Assembly: GCA_035557095.1 (NCBI GenBank)
Contig: DATMEB010000105.1
Location: 1 to 64,000, forward strand
Reading direction: 5' to 3'
DNA from: JALZDI01 sp035557095
GTDB taxonomy: Bacteria; Actinomycetota; Actinomycetes; Propionibacteriales; Nocardioidaceae
Length of the DNA stretch: 64,000 nt
The notes under the pieces were generated by a model. That model made no database searches, was not told the DNA's origin, and saw nothing but the letters and a program-made list of their open reading frames with translations. Both the position numbers and the translations under genes were made by a program. Of this stretch, positions 53,171 through 60,450 are shown piece after piece (the first letter of the stretch is position 1; each line of letters opens with the position of its first letter).

Positions 53171-54059
53171 AGCCGCCCTCCGCGGTCGCCCAGGCTGCGG
53201 CCTCGAGCAGGTCGTCCGCGGTCAGCTGCTCTGGATCTGCCGCAACCTCGGGGCGTAGCGCGAGCGCGGCGAGCACCACCTTGCGGACGCGCCGCCCGTC
53301 GAGCCCGAGGCAGCGAGCGGCCAGCTTGGCCCGAAGGGAGCGGTCGTCACCCAGTGGCCTGAGTCCGGGCCACTGCTCGGCAAGCTCGTGCAGCGAGCCG
53401 CGCAGAATCTCCTCGATGACCGCCTCGTCGGGCACGCGAGTGTGCAGGACGAGGTCGGCACGAGACAGCACGGCCTCGTCAACGGCCGCGAGGAAGTTCG
53501 TGGTGACGACGAGCACGACGTGCGGGCAGCGCTGCCGTAGCACGTCGAGGCCCATGAGCACGGCATCCGTTGCCCGGTGTACGTCAACCGGGTTGGTGTC
53601 GAACGAGGCGGTGCTGCGTCGTACGGCAAGCGCCTCGACCTCGTCGATCAGCACCACCGTGTGCGGCCGGCGCGCGGCCATCTCCGGAAGGGTGTCGGTG
53701 AACAGCCGCACGACGTTGCGCTGGCTCTCGCCGAGCATGTCGCTGGGGAACGCGTGCGGATCGACCTCGACGAACGTCGTGGACCCGCGATCGGCCACCG
53801 CCTGCGCGGCCGCCTGCGCGAGCCCCTGCGCCAGCGTGGTCTTGCCGGTGCCGGGCGGCCCCGCCAGCACGATGAGGCCGTGCGGTGCTCCGGACAGCGC
53901 GTTCAGCCGCCGTCCGTGGCGGAGCACCAGCACCGCGGTGCTGAGCAGCCGCTCCTTGGTGCCCGGTGGCACGACCATGCTGTTCCAGGGGCCGTCGTGG
54001 TGGTCGGCCGGCAGCACGTGCAGGCCCATCACCCCGGGCGGCAGCGTGGACGAGCTCAC
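53169..54059 (-). CDS. AAA+ ATPase of the TRIP13/Pch2 type
   Basis: A 296-residue AAA+ protein. Walker A GPPGTGKT is at residues 67-74, Walker B VVLIDE at 135-140, sensor 1 TTN at 186-188, a likely arginine finger in SRAD near 200 and sensor 2 in GLDGRRVRK near 252-260. The wording around these (FVEVDPHAFPSDMLGES, IDEVEAL, RADLVL, GRRVRKV) follows TRIP13/Pch2 remodellers rather than MoxR or ClpX. The GTG at 54059 overlaps the bicupin stop (GTGA). No HORMA-domain gene or CBASS gene is nearby, so its client is unknown; the bicupin is the obvious candidate. Confidence 0.8.
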   Translation of the reverse strand: MSSSTLPPGVMGLHVLPADHHDGPWNSMVVPPGTKERLLSTAVLVLRHGRRLNALSGAPHGLIVLAGPPGTGKTTLAQGLAQAAAQAVADRGSTTFVEVDPHAFPSDMLGESQRNVVRLFTDTLPEMAARRPHTVVLIDEVEALAVRRSTASFDTNPVDVHRATDAVLMGLDVLRQRCPHVVLVVTTNFLAAVDEAVLSRADLVLHTRVPDEAVIEEILRGSLHELAEQWPGLRPLGDDRSLRAKLAARCLGLDGRRVRKVVLAALALRPEVAADPEQLTADDLLEAAAWATAEGG

Positions 54060-55123
54060 GGCCACGTCGGTCTCTTCAGCTCGGGCCAGTCGACCGTGCT
54101 CGGGTCACCGGCCTGCGCGTCCCGGATGTGGTCCGGTGGCTCCTCGAACAGCACCAGCGGATCCGACAGGACCCGCATCGTCTCGAGCAGGCTGTCGAAC
54201 ATGTGGATCCGGACCACCTTGGCGGTCTTGTCGGGGGAGTCGTTGAAGTGCTGGTGCCAGAGGAAGTGGTCGACCACGATCAGGTCGCCCTTCTTCCACG
54301 GGTGATCCTCACCGCCCTCGGGCTCCGCACCCAGGTAGCTGTGCCCCTCACCCTCGACCACGTACAGCCAGGCCTCACCGGGGTGTCGGTGCATCGACTG
54401 TCCACGCCCCGGGCCGACCTCGAACATCGCCATGGTGATCCCGGAGGCCTGGTAGCCGATCGCGCGGTCGAGCAGGAACGTCGTTCGGGTGCCCCGCGGG
54501 GTGTTGAGCATCTCGAGGTCGTCCCAGCTCGTGTGCAGGCGGCCGCTGCGGCGTGCCTGCTGGTCCCGGCCGAGCCTGCGGATCCGGCGCGCGTACGCAT
54601 CGTCGCCCTCGGCGTGGTCGGTGAACGGCGGACGCGGCGGCAGGTCGGCGTACGCGGTGTCCCCGGCATCTTCGAGCACCGCCATGCCCATCGTCGCGAG
54701 CAGCGGTTCGCTGGAGCAGGTGAGGTAGCGGCAGGTCAGTGAGCGGTCGTTGCCCGAACGGTGCCAGGACCACGCCGGAAGGTGCAGTGAGTCGCCCGGT
54801 CCCCACTCGATGCGCTCGCCGTCGATCTCGGTCCACCCCCAGCCGGCGACGACGAACACCATGGCGTCCCAGGAGTGCCGGTGCACCGTGCTCACGGTGC
54901 CCGGGTCGATCTCGTGGACCAGGGCATCGATGGAGCGGGTGGGGTTGTCGCCGTCGGCGCCCATGTACACCCCGGTTCGCACTCCGCGCAGTGTCGGCTG
55001 CAGCTCGACGTCCTCGTGATGGATCACGGTCCGGCGGTTCTGCCGCCAGTTCTCGACGAAGTCGGCACGACGCTTCTTCTGCACGTGGTAGTGCGTCACC
55101 TGCGTGGTCGTTCTGGTCGTCAT
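54056..55123 (-). CDS. Bicupin protein chained to a TRIP13-like ATPase (both metal sites intact)
   Basis: A 355-residue two-cupin protein. Both domains keep metal residues: VHRHSWDAMVFVVAG near residue 79 with LPAWSWHRSGN, and MHRHPGEAWLYVVEGEG near residue 242 with FLWHQHFND. This is the most complete of the three bicupins. GGAAGG precedes the ATG. A palindrome (55141-55151) lies 18 bases before the start, and the TRIP13-like gene follows with a 4-base overlap. It resembles ring-cleaving bicupin dioxygenases in size and layout, but the substrate is not known. Confidence 0.77.
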   Translation of the reverse strand: MTTRTTTQVTHYHVQKKRRADFVENWRQNRRTVIHHEDVELQPTLRGVRTGVYMGADGDNPTRSIDALVHEIDPGTVSTVHRHSWDAMVFVVAGWGWTEIDGERIEWGPGDSLHLPAWSWHRSGNDRSLTCRYLTCSSEPLLATMGMAVLEDAGDTAYADLPPRPPFTDHAEGDDAYARRIRRLGRDQQARRSGRLHTSWDDLEMLNTPRGTRTTFLLDRAIGYQASGITMAMFEVGPGRGQSMHRHPGEAWLYVVEGEGHSYLGAEPEGGEDHPWKKGDLIVVDHFLWHQHFNDSPDKTAKVVRIHMFDSLLETMRVLSDPLVLFEEPPDHIRDAQAGDPSTVDWPELKRPTWP

Positions 55124-55140
55124 GCAGCAGCCTTCCCATT

Positions 55141-55151
55141 TGGGCTAACCA
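55141..55151. promoter_or_regulatory. GntR/FadR-type operator upstream of bicupin-ATPase operon
   Basis: TGGGCTAACCA (TGGTTAGCCCA on the minus strand) matches the consensus at 10 of 11 positions; the flanks extend the palindrome (ATTTGGG...CCATTTG). It is 18 bases from the ATG at 55123. Confidence 0.68.
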
Positions 55152-55285
55152 TTTGCCCGCAGTCTCACGTACGCGCGCGGAGAGTGCAAGACACCGCTGG
55201 CGTCCTGGACGCACTCGGGTGGCCCCGGTTCATCGGGTGACGGCCCGGTGCGCCCGGGATCTGGCGCACGGGCGCAACGCGGCGC

Positions 55286-55316
55286 TAGGCTGGTATCCGA
55301 AACTGTTTCGCATACC
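55286..55316 (+). promoter_or_regulatory. -10 element and large inverted repeat upstream of flavin monooxygenase gene
   Basis: TAGGCT (55286-55291) is a -10 candidate. GGTATCCGAAAC (55292-55303) and GTTTCGCATACC (55305-55316) form 12-base arms with one mismatch around a single T, over the likely transcription start. This differs from the GntR-type sites and may bind the IclR regulator encoded at 57516. Confidence 0.6.
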
Positions 55317-55331
55317 GAAAAGTTGGTCGCC

Positions 55332-56507
55332 GTGAGCCGTCTCCGTGTGGTCGTCGTGGGTGGTGGGATCGGCGGGCTCTTCGCGGCGAACGTCCTCGTC
55401 CAGCGCGGCATCGAGGTCGAGGTCTACGAGCAGGCACCGGCACTGGGGGAGATCGGGGCCGGTGTTCTGCTGACGCCCAACAGCGTGCGTCAGCTCGAAC
55501 GGGTAGGGCTCGGTCCGGAGGTGGAACGGTGCGGTGCCAGGGTCGGCCCCGAGTCGCGCTACTTCCGTCAGGACGGCGCGTTCATCGCACCGATCCTCAC
55601 CACGGACTCGCGGGGATGGAACGCGGTGTTCGGAATGCACCGTGCGGACCTGGTCGCGATGCTGGCAGAGGGGCTGCCCAACGGCGTCGTACGTACGAGC
55701 CATCGATGCTCGGGGTTCGAGCAGGACGCCGGCCGGGCCCGGGTGCGCTTCGACAACGGCGCCGTCGCCGAGGCTGACGTCGTCATCGCCGCCGACGGGA
55801 TCCACTCCGTTCTTCAGGAGCACGTCGTCACCCCGTCGGCCCCGATCTCCTCGGGATCGGTCGCCTACCGTGGCCTGGTTCCGCGCGCACGCATCCCGTG
55901 GTGGCCGACCGGATGCTCGCTGTTGTGGATGGGTGAGCGCAAGCACTTCCTCGTCTACCCCGTTCGAGGCGGCGAGCTGGTCAACTACGTCGGCTTCGTG
56001 CCGACCGACGAGCAGATGCGGGAGTCGTGGTCGGCGCCGGGCGACCCGGCGGTGCTGGCTGGGGAGTTCGTCGGCTGGGACCCGAGGGTGGAGGCCTTGC
56101 TTGCAGAGGTCGGCCGAACGTTCCGCTGGGGCCTGTACGACCGGGAGCCGCTCCCCACCTGGTGTCGCGGTCGTCTCGCGCTGCTCGGTGACGCGGCGCA
56201 CCCGATGCTGCCCCACCTCGGGCAGGGTGCCAACCAGGCGATCGAGGACGGGACGACGCTGGCGGTGATGCTGAGCCGGGTCGGCGAAGGCGAGGCACCG
56301 GAGGCGCTGCGGGCGTACGAACACGTGCGGCGTGAGCGGACGGGCGCCATCCAACGCGGCGCACGCGAGAACGGGCTTCGCTACGACTCGTCGTACGACG
56401 ACCTCGCGGTGCGCGATGCCGAGATCGCCGCCTCGGTCAGGTTCCGGTCCTGGATCTACGACCACGACGCACTGGCCGCGGCGGAACAGATGACGGTGGG
56501 TTCGTGA
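55332..56507 (+). CDS. FAD-dependent aromatic monooxygenase (class A)
   Basis: A 391-residue flavin monooxygenase. GGGIGG near residue 9 binds FAD, the DG motif is in VIAADGIHSV near residue 155, and LALLGDAAHPMLPHLGQGA near residue 285 completes the FAD site. It resembles salicylate- and 6-hydroxynicotinate-type hydroxylases. The GTG at 55332 is the simplest start; an in-frame TTG at 55323 is possible. A large inverted repeat lies just upstream. It overlaps nothing upstream and is followed closely by the binding-protein gene. Confidence 0.86.
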   Translation: MSRLRVVVVGGGIGGLFAANVLVQRGIEVEVYEQAPALGEIGAGVLLTPNSVRQLERVGLGPEVERCGARVGPESRYFRQDGAFIAPILTTDSRGWNAVFGMHRADLVAMLAEGLPNGVVRTSHRCSGFEQDAGRARVRFDNGAVAEADVVIAADGIHSVLQEHVVTPSAPISSGSVAYRGLVPRARIPWWPTGCSLLWMGERKHFLVYPVRGGELVNYVGFVPTDEQMRESWSAPGDPAVLAGEFVGWDPRVEALLAEVGRTFRWGLYDREPLPTWCRGRLALLGDAAHPMLPHLGQGANQAIEDGTTLAVMLSRVGEGEAPEALRAYEHVRRERTGAIQRGARENGLRYDSSYDDLAVRDAEIAASVRFRSWIYDHDALAAAEQMTVGS

Positions 56508-56533
56508 CCACCGCGAACACAAGAGGAGCTGGC

Positions 56534-57511
56534 ATGGGGCGTGGACCGGGCAGACGGACAGCCGGCATCGTGGCGGTGTTCCTGGCCATGTGTCTGCTGG
56601 CGGCGTGCGGGGGTGACGACTCGCAGCCGGAAGGTCCTGGGGGAAAGACCTCTCTCACGGTCGGTGTGATGGCAACCGCGGACCTGGCCCCGCTGTACAT
56701 GGCGAGGAAGGACGGCCTGTTCGCCGCCGAGGGTCTGACCGTCGAGCCCGTCGTGGCCTCCGGCGGGGCCGCGCAGATCGCCAGCATGGTGGCCGGCGAC
56801 ATCGACATCACCTACAGCAACTACGTGTCGGTGCTCGAGGCCGCGAAGAAGGGGCTGCCGCTGAGGATCATCCGCGAGAACAACCGCTCGGGGCCGCAGG
56901 GCATCTACGCCATGGCCGACGGCATCTCGAAGCCGGCCGAGCTCGCGAGCAAGAAGATCGCCGTCAACAGCCTGGGCAACATCCAGGAGCTGACAGCGCG
57001 AGCGGTTCTGCAGTCGTACGGAGTCGACCCCTCGACGTTGACCTTCGTCGAGCTCCCACCGCCGGAGATGCTGTCCGCGCTCGAGCGGGGTGACGTCGAT
57101 GCAGCGTGGCTGGTCGAGCCCTTCGTCACTCTGGCGTCGCAGACCTCCGACGTCGCGCGTGTGGTGAGCGCGTTCGAGGGGCCGACCGAGAACCTGCCGG
57201 TCGCCGGCTGGACCGCGACCGAGCAGTTCGTGCAGGAGAACCCCGATGAGGTGGCGGCGTTCGTGCGCGCCATGGACGAGGCCATGAGCCGGGCGCAGGC
57301 CCATCCGAAGGCGCTGGAGCAGACCATTCCCACCTACACCGACATCTCGGCGGGCCTCGCGCACCAGCTCAGCGAGCCGGGTCTCGCCACGAGAAGCGAC
57401 CTCAGTGATCTGGACCAGCTGGAGGCGCTGATGGTCGAACACGGCATCATCGACGCACGGCTCGACCTCGACCAGGTCGTCGTGCACGGCGACGAGCTGC
57501 CGCGCGGCTAG
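56534..57511 (+). CDS. NitT/TauT-type substrate-binding lipoprotein without permease
   Basis: A 325-residue NMT1/ssuA-like binding protein. The signal at residues 1-23 ends in the lipobox LLAAC; the mature part has VGVMATADLAPLYMARKDGLF and GGAAQIASMVAGDIDI. ATG 56534 is preferred because GAGGAG precedes it by six bases; an upstream GTG at 56504 overlaps the monooxygenase stop. No permease or ATPase of this class is beside it, so it must use a system encoded elsewhere. Ligand probably an aromatic or organic acid. Confidence 0.85.
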   Translation: MGRGPGRRTAGIVAVFLAMCLLAACGGDDSQPEGPGGKTSLTVGVMATADLAPLYMARKDGLFAAEGLTVEPVVASGGAAQIASMVAGDIDITYSNYVSVLEAAKKGLPLRIIRENNRSGPQGIYAMADGISKPAELASKKIAVNSLGNIQELTARAVLQSYGVDPSTLTFVELPPPEMLSALERGDVDAAWLVEPFVTLASQTSDVARVVSAFEGPTENLPVAGWTATEQFVQENPDEVAAFVRAMDEAMSRAQAHPKALEQTIPTYTDISAGLAHQLSEPGLATRSDLSDLDQLEALMVEHGIIDARLDLDQVVVHGDELPRG

Positions 57512-57515
57512 CCTC

Positions 57516-58358
57516 ATGCCCCCCTCGCGGACCCGGGCCAAGACGCGCACACAAGCACGTGCTGCCGCAGACGTCGCCGACCCGGGTGGCCCCGCGGGTA
57601 AGGACGGACGTGCCGCCGAGGGCATGGCCGGCCTGGCGAAGGGGCTGGCGGTCATCGAGGCGTTCGGTCCTAACCAGACGCAGGTCACCGTCTCGGACGC
57701 AGCTCGGGCAACCGGCATGACACCGGCGACGGCACGACGGTGTCTGCGAACGCTGCAGGAGCTCGGCTACCTGAGCCACGACGGCAAGTTCTTTCGCCCG
57801 ACGCCACGGATGATGCGGCTGGGTGCCGCGTACCTGGAGACGGCGTCGCTGCCGCAGCTGGCGCAGCCGTACGTCGTGAGCGCTCGCGACGAGCTCGACG
57901 AGTCGGTGTCCCTGGCCGTTCTGGAGGACGACCTGGCGGTGTTCGTCGCGCGCGCGGAGGTTCAGCGCATCGTCTCCACCGGCGTACGGCTGGGGGCGCA
58001 CCTCCCGGCGCACGCGTCGGCGTCGGGTCGCATCCTGCTGGCCGGACTGCCGAACGACGAGCTCGATGCCCGCCTCGAGTCGTGTCGCCCACGGCGTACC
58101 ACTCCGAAAACGCTTGTGAAGGTCGCCGGCATCCGCGAACGCGTGGTGCGCGCCCGGGTCGACGGCTTCGCGTTCACCGACGAGGAGCTGGAGATGGGCA
58201 TGCGCACGATGGCTGTCCCGGTCCGCGACAGCATGGGCCGAACACAGGCAGCGATGACCGTGAGTGCGTTCACCGCGCGCATCTCGTTCGATCGCATGTG
58301 TGCCGAGTTCGTACCGGTCCTCCAAAGGCACGCCGAACACCTCGGCCGGATGCTCTGA
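57516..58358 (+). CDS. IclR family regulator (PcaU/PobR-like)
   Basis: A 280-residue IclR protein. The winged helix-turn-helix covers about residues 40-100 (VSDAARATGMTPATARRCLR) and the ligand domain the rest (GIRERVVRARVDGFAFTDEE). The sequence pattern GYLSHDGKFFRPTPRMMRLG is that of the PcaU/PcaR/PobR branch, which controls protocatechuate and 4-hydroxybenzoate genes. It follows the binding-protein gene by four bases. It may bind the inverted repeat at 55292-55316 upstream of its own operon. Confidence 0.88.
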   Translation: MPPSRTRAKTRTQARAAADVADPGGPAGKDGRAAEGMAGLAKGLAVIEAFGPNQTQVTVSDAARATGMTPATARRCLRTLQELGYLSHDGKFFRPTPRMMRLGAAYLETASLPQLAQPYVVSARDELDESVSLAVLEDDLAVFVARAEVQRIVSTGVRLGAHLPAHASASGRILLAGLPNDELDARLESCRPRRTTPKTLVKVAGIRERVVRARVDGFAFTDEELEMGMRTMAVPVRDSMGRTQAAMTVSAFTARISFDRMCAEFVPVLQRHAEHLGRML

Positions 58359-58376
58359 GGCAAGACACCTCGGTGG

Positions 58377-59405
58377 TCACTGCCGCCGTGGGCGTCCCGC
58401 ACGACCAGGTGGGCTTGCCGTGCTCGCACGGACGACGAGGCGGGTCGGGACGAGCGTCACCCCGCTCTTGGAGGGGTTTCCACGGATCTGGCGCAGAACT
58501 CCGGTCACGCATCGTCGTCCGACCTCTGCGAAGTCCTGGTGCACGGTCGTCAGCGGAGGGAAGAACGAAGAGGAGTCGGGTATGTCGTCGAAGCCGACGA
58601 CACTGACGTCCTCGGGCACACGAGCTCCGCGCTCGTGCAGCGCACGAAGCACGCCGAGCGCCATCTGGTCGTTGGACACGAAGACGGCGGTGCAGTCAGC
58701 CGTGTCCGCGATCGAGAGACCGGCCTGGTATCCGCTCTCGGCCGACCAGTCCCCGTGCAGCATCGGGGACACGTCGGCGCCGCCGGCCTCCAGCGTCCGC
58801 TTCCAGGCCGATGCACGTCGTTCAGCGGCATACGAGCCCTGGGGACCGGACACGTGCCATACGGTCTGGTGGCCGAGGTCGAGGAGGTGCTGGACGGCCT
58901 GGCGCGCCCCGTCTGCCTGGTCGGAGTCCACGACGCTGTAGCGGTCACCGGCATCGGAGTCGGCGACCAGGACCGGGGTTCCGGGTGGAAGCACCACGCT
59001 CGCGGCGTCGAGCAGGTGTACCTCCATGACCACGACGATTCCGTCGACGGCCAGCTCCTCCAGGCGGCTGAACGCACCGAGGACTGCTGCCTCGGTCGGC
59101 AACGCGACCGGGATCAGCGTGATCCCGTAGCCTTCCCGGGCCGCGTGGGTGGCGATGGCCTCCAGCCTGCGGCTGTTACCGGTGTTGGACAGCGAGAACA
59201 TGATCACCCCGAGGGTGCGGAACTCGCCTCGTTTGAGGGCCCGCGCGGCCCCGTTCGGCCGGTAGCCCATCTCGTGCATGGCCTCGAGGACCTGCTGTCG
59301 CGTGGCGTCGACGACCCCCGGGAAGCCGTTCGCCACCCGGGAGACCGTCTGCGCGGAGACGCCGGCTCGATGTGCCACGTCGGCCATGGACACTCTCTTC
59401 GTCAT
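58377..59405 (-). CDS. LacI family transcriptional regulator
   Basis: A 342-residue LacI repressor. The helix-turn-helix MADVAHRAGVSAQTVSRVAN is at residues 7-26 and the hinge MHEMGYRPNGAARALKRG follows; the ligand domain ends with VVGFDDIPDSSSFFPPLTT. ATG 59405 starts the domain with GAGGACGCG upstream. It is divergent from the sugar importer operon, and the perfect palindrome at 59487-59504 between them is its probable operator. The inducer is likely a galactoside. Confidence 0.9.
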   Translation of the reverse strand: MTKRVSMADVAHRAGVSAQTVSRVANGFPGVVDATRQQVLEAMHEMGYRPNGAARALKRGEFRTLGVIMFSLSNTGNSRRLEAIATHAAREGYGITLIPVALPTEAAVLGAFSRLEELAVDGIVVVMEVHLLDAASVVLPPGTPVLVADSDAGDRYSVVDSDQADGARQAVQHLLDLGHQTVWHVSGPQGSYAAERRASAWKRTLEAGGADVSPMLHGDWSAESGYQAGLSIADTADCTAVFVSNDQMALGVLRALHERGARVPEDVSVVGFDDIPDSSSFFPPLTTVHQDFAEVGRRCVTGVLRQIRGNPSKSGVTLVPTRLVVRASTASPPGRAGRPRRQ

Positions 59406-59486
59406 CGATCCGCGTCCTCGCTCACGCCCGGCTGCCCGCACCGGCCCTTGACATCCCTCGGGGGCGATGTGCATCCTCGCACGTCC

Positions 59487-59504
59487 GATGTTTGCGCAAA
59501 CATC
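59487..59504. promoter_or_regulatory. LacI-type operator
   Basis: GATGTTTGCGCAAACATC is a perfect 18-base palindrome with the central CG typical of LacI-family operators. It lies between the divergent LacI gene and the importer operon, 33 bases before the permease ATG. Confidence 0.8.
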
Positions 59505-59536
59505 TCTGACCAGCCTAACTCCGTGAGGTCCACCCC

Positions 59537-60448
59537 ATGGCTGCTGCCCAAGCTGTCGCCACCCCTCGTGCGCCCAGGCCATGGTGGCGCCGGGGCGGGG
59601 CGGGCTGGGCGTTCATGGGTCCGTTCATGGCGGTGTTCGGTCTGGTCTTCCTCGCGCCGATCGCCTACTCGCTCTATCTGAGCCTGTTCCGAGACCAGCT
59701 GATCGGCGGCAACAGCTTCGTGGGCCTGGACAACTACGCCCAGGCATTGAACGACCCCGCGTTCTGGCAGGCCCTGGCACGGGTGTCGCTGTTCCTGGTG
59801 GTGCAGGTGCCGATCATGCTGTTCCTCGCGCTCCTGGTCGCGCTCGCCATCGACGGGGGTCGCCTCTACGGGTCGTCGTTCTTCCGGATCTCGATCTTCA
59901 TGCCGTACGCGGTGCCGGCGGTGGTCGCCACGTTGATGTGGGGGTTCATGTACGGCACCCGCTTCGGCCTGGTCGGCAACGTGAACCAGGCCCTCGGCAT
60001 CTCCTTGCCGGACCCACTCGGCGCGGAACTGGTCCTCGCCTCGATCGGCAACATCGTGACCTGGGAGTTCGTCGGCTACAACATGCTGATCTTCTACGCC
60101 GCCCTTCGGGTGATCCCGACGGCGCTCTACGAGGCTGCCGCCATCGACGGGGCCAGCCAGCTGCGGGTGATCACCGCGATCAAGCTCCCCTCGATCCGCG
60201 GTGCCCTGGTGGTCGCGACGATCTTCTCGATCATCGGCAGCTTCCAGCTCTTCAACGAGCCGAGCATCCTGCAGAGCCTCGCGCCCAATGCCGTCACCAC
60301 CGACTACACGCCGAACATCTACGCCTACTCCCTCTCCTTCGCCGGGCAGCAGTACAACTACTCCGCGACGGTCGCCATCCTGATGGGCCTGGTGACGATG
60401 GTGATCGCCTATGCCGTTCAGGTGCGAGGGATGCGGAAGGTGACCTGA
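59537..60448 (+). CDS. Sugar ABC transporter permease (MalF type)
   Basis: A 303-residue membrane protein with about six segments, starting GAGWAFMGPFMAVFGLVFLAP after a short cytoplasmic tail. The EAA loop reads EAAAIDGASQLRVITAIKLP near residue 198. It pairs with the following permease to form the channel of a CUT1-family sugar importer. No ATPase gene is present; such importers commonly share MsiK elsewhere in the genome. Confidence 0.9.
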   Translation: MAAAQAVATPRAPRPWWRRGGAGWAFMGPFMAVFGLVFLAPIAYSLYLSLFRDQLIGGNSFVGLDNYAQALNDPAFWQALARVSLFLVVQVPIMLFLALLVALAIDGGRLYGSSFFRISIFMPYAVPAVVATLMWGFMYGTRFGLVGNVNQALGISLPDPLGAELVLASIGNIVTWEFVGYNMLIFYAALRVIPTALYEAAAIDGASQLRVITAIKLPSIRGALVVATIFSIIGSFQLFNEPSILQSLAPNAVTTDYTPNIYAYSLSFAGQQYNYSATVAILMGLVTMVIAYAVQVRGMRKVT

Positions 60449-60450
60449 GC

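Noticed and set aside
53169..55123. CBASS-type defence system suggested by the TRIP13-like ATPase
   Set aside because: No nucleotidyltransferase, HORMA or effector gene is present; neighbours are catabolic.
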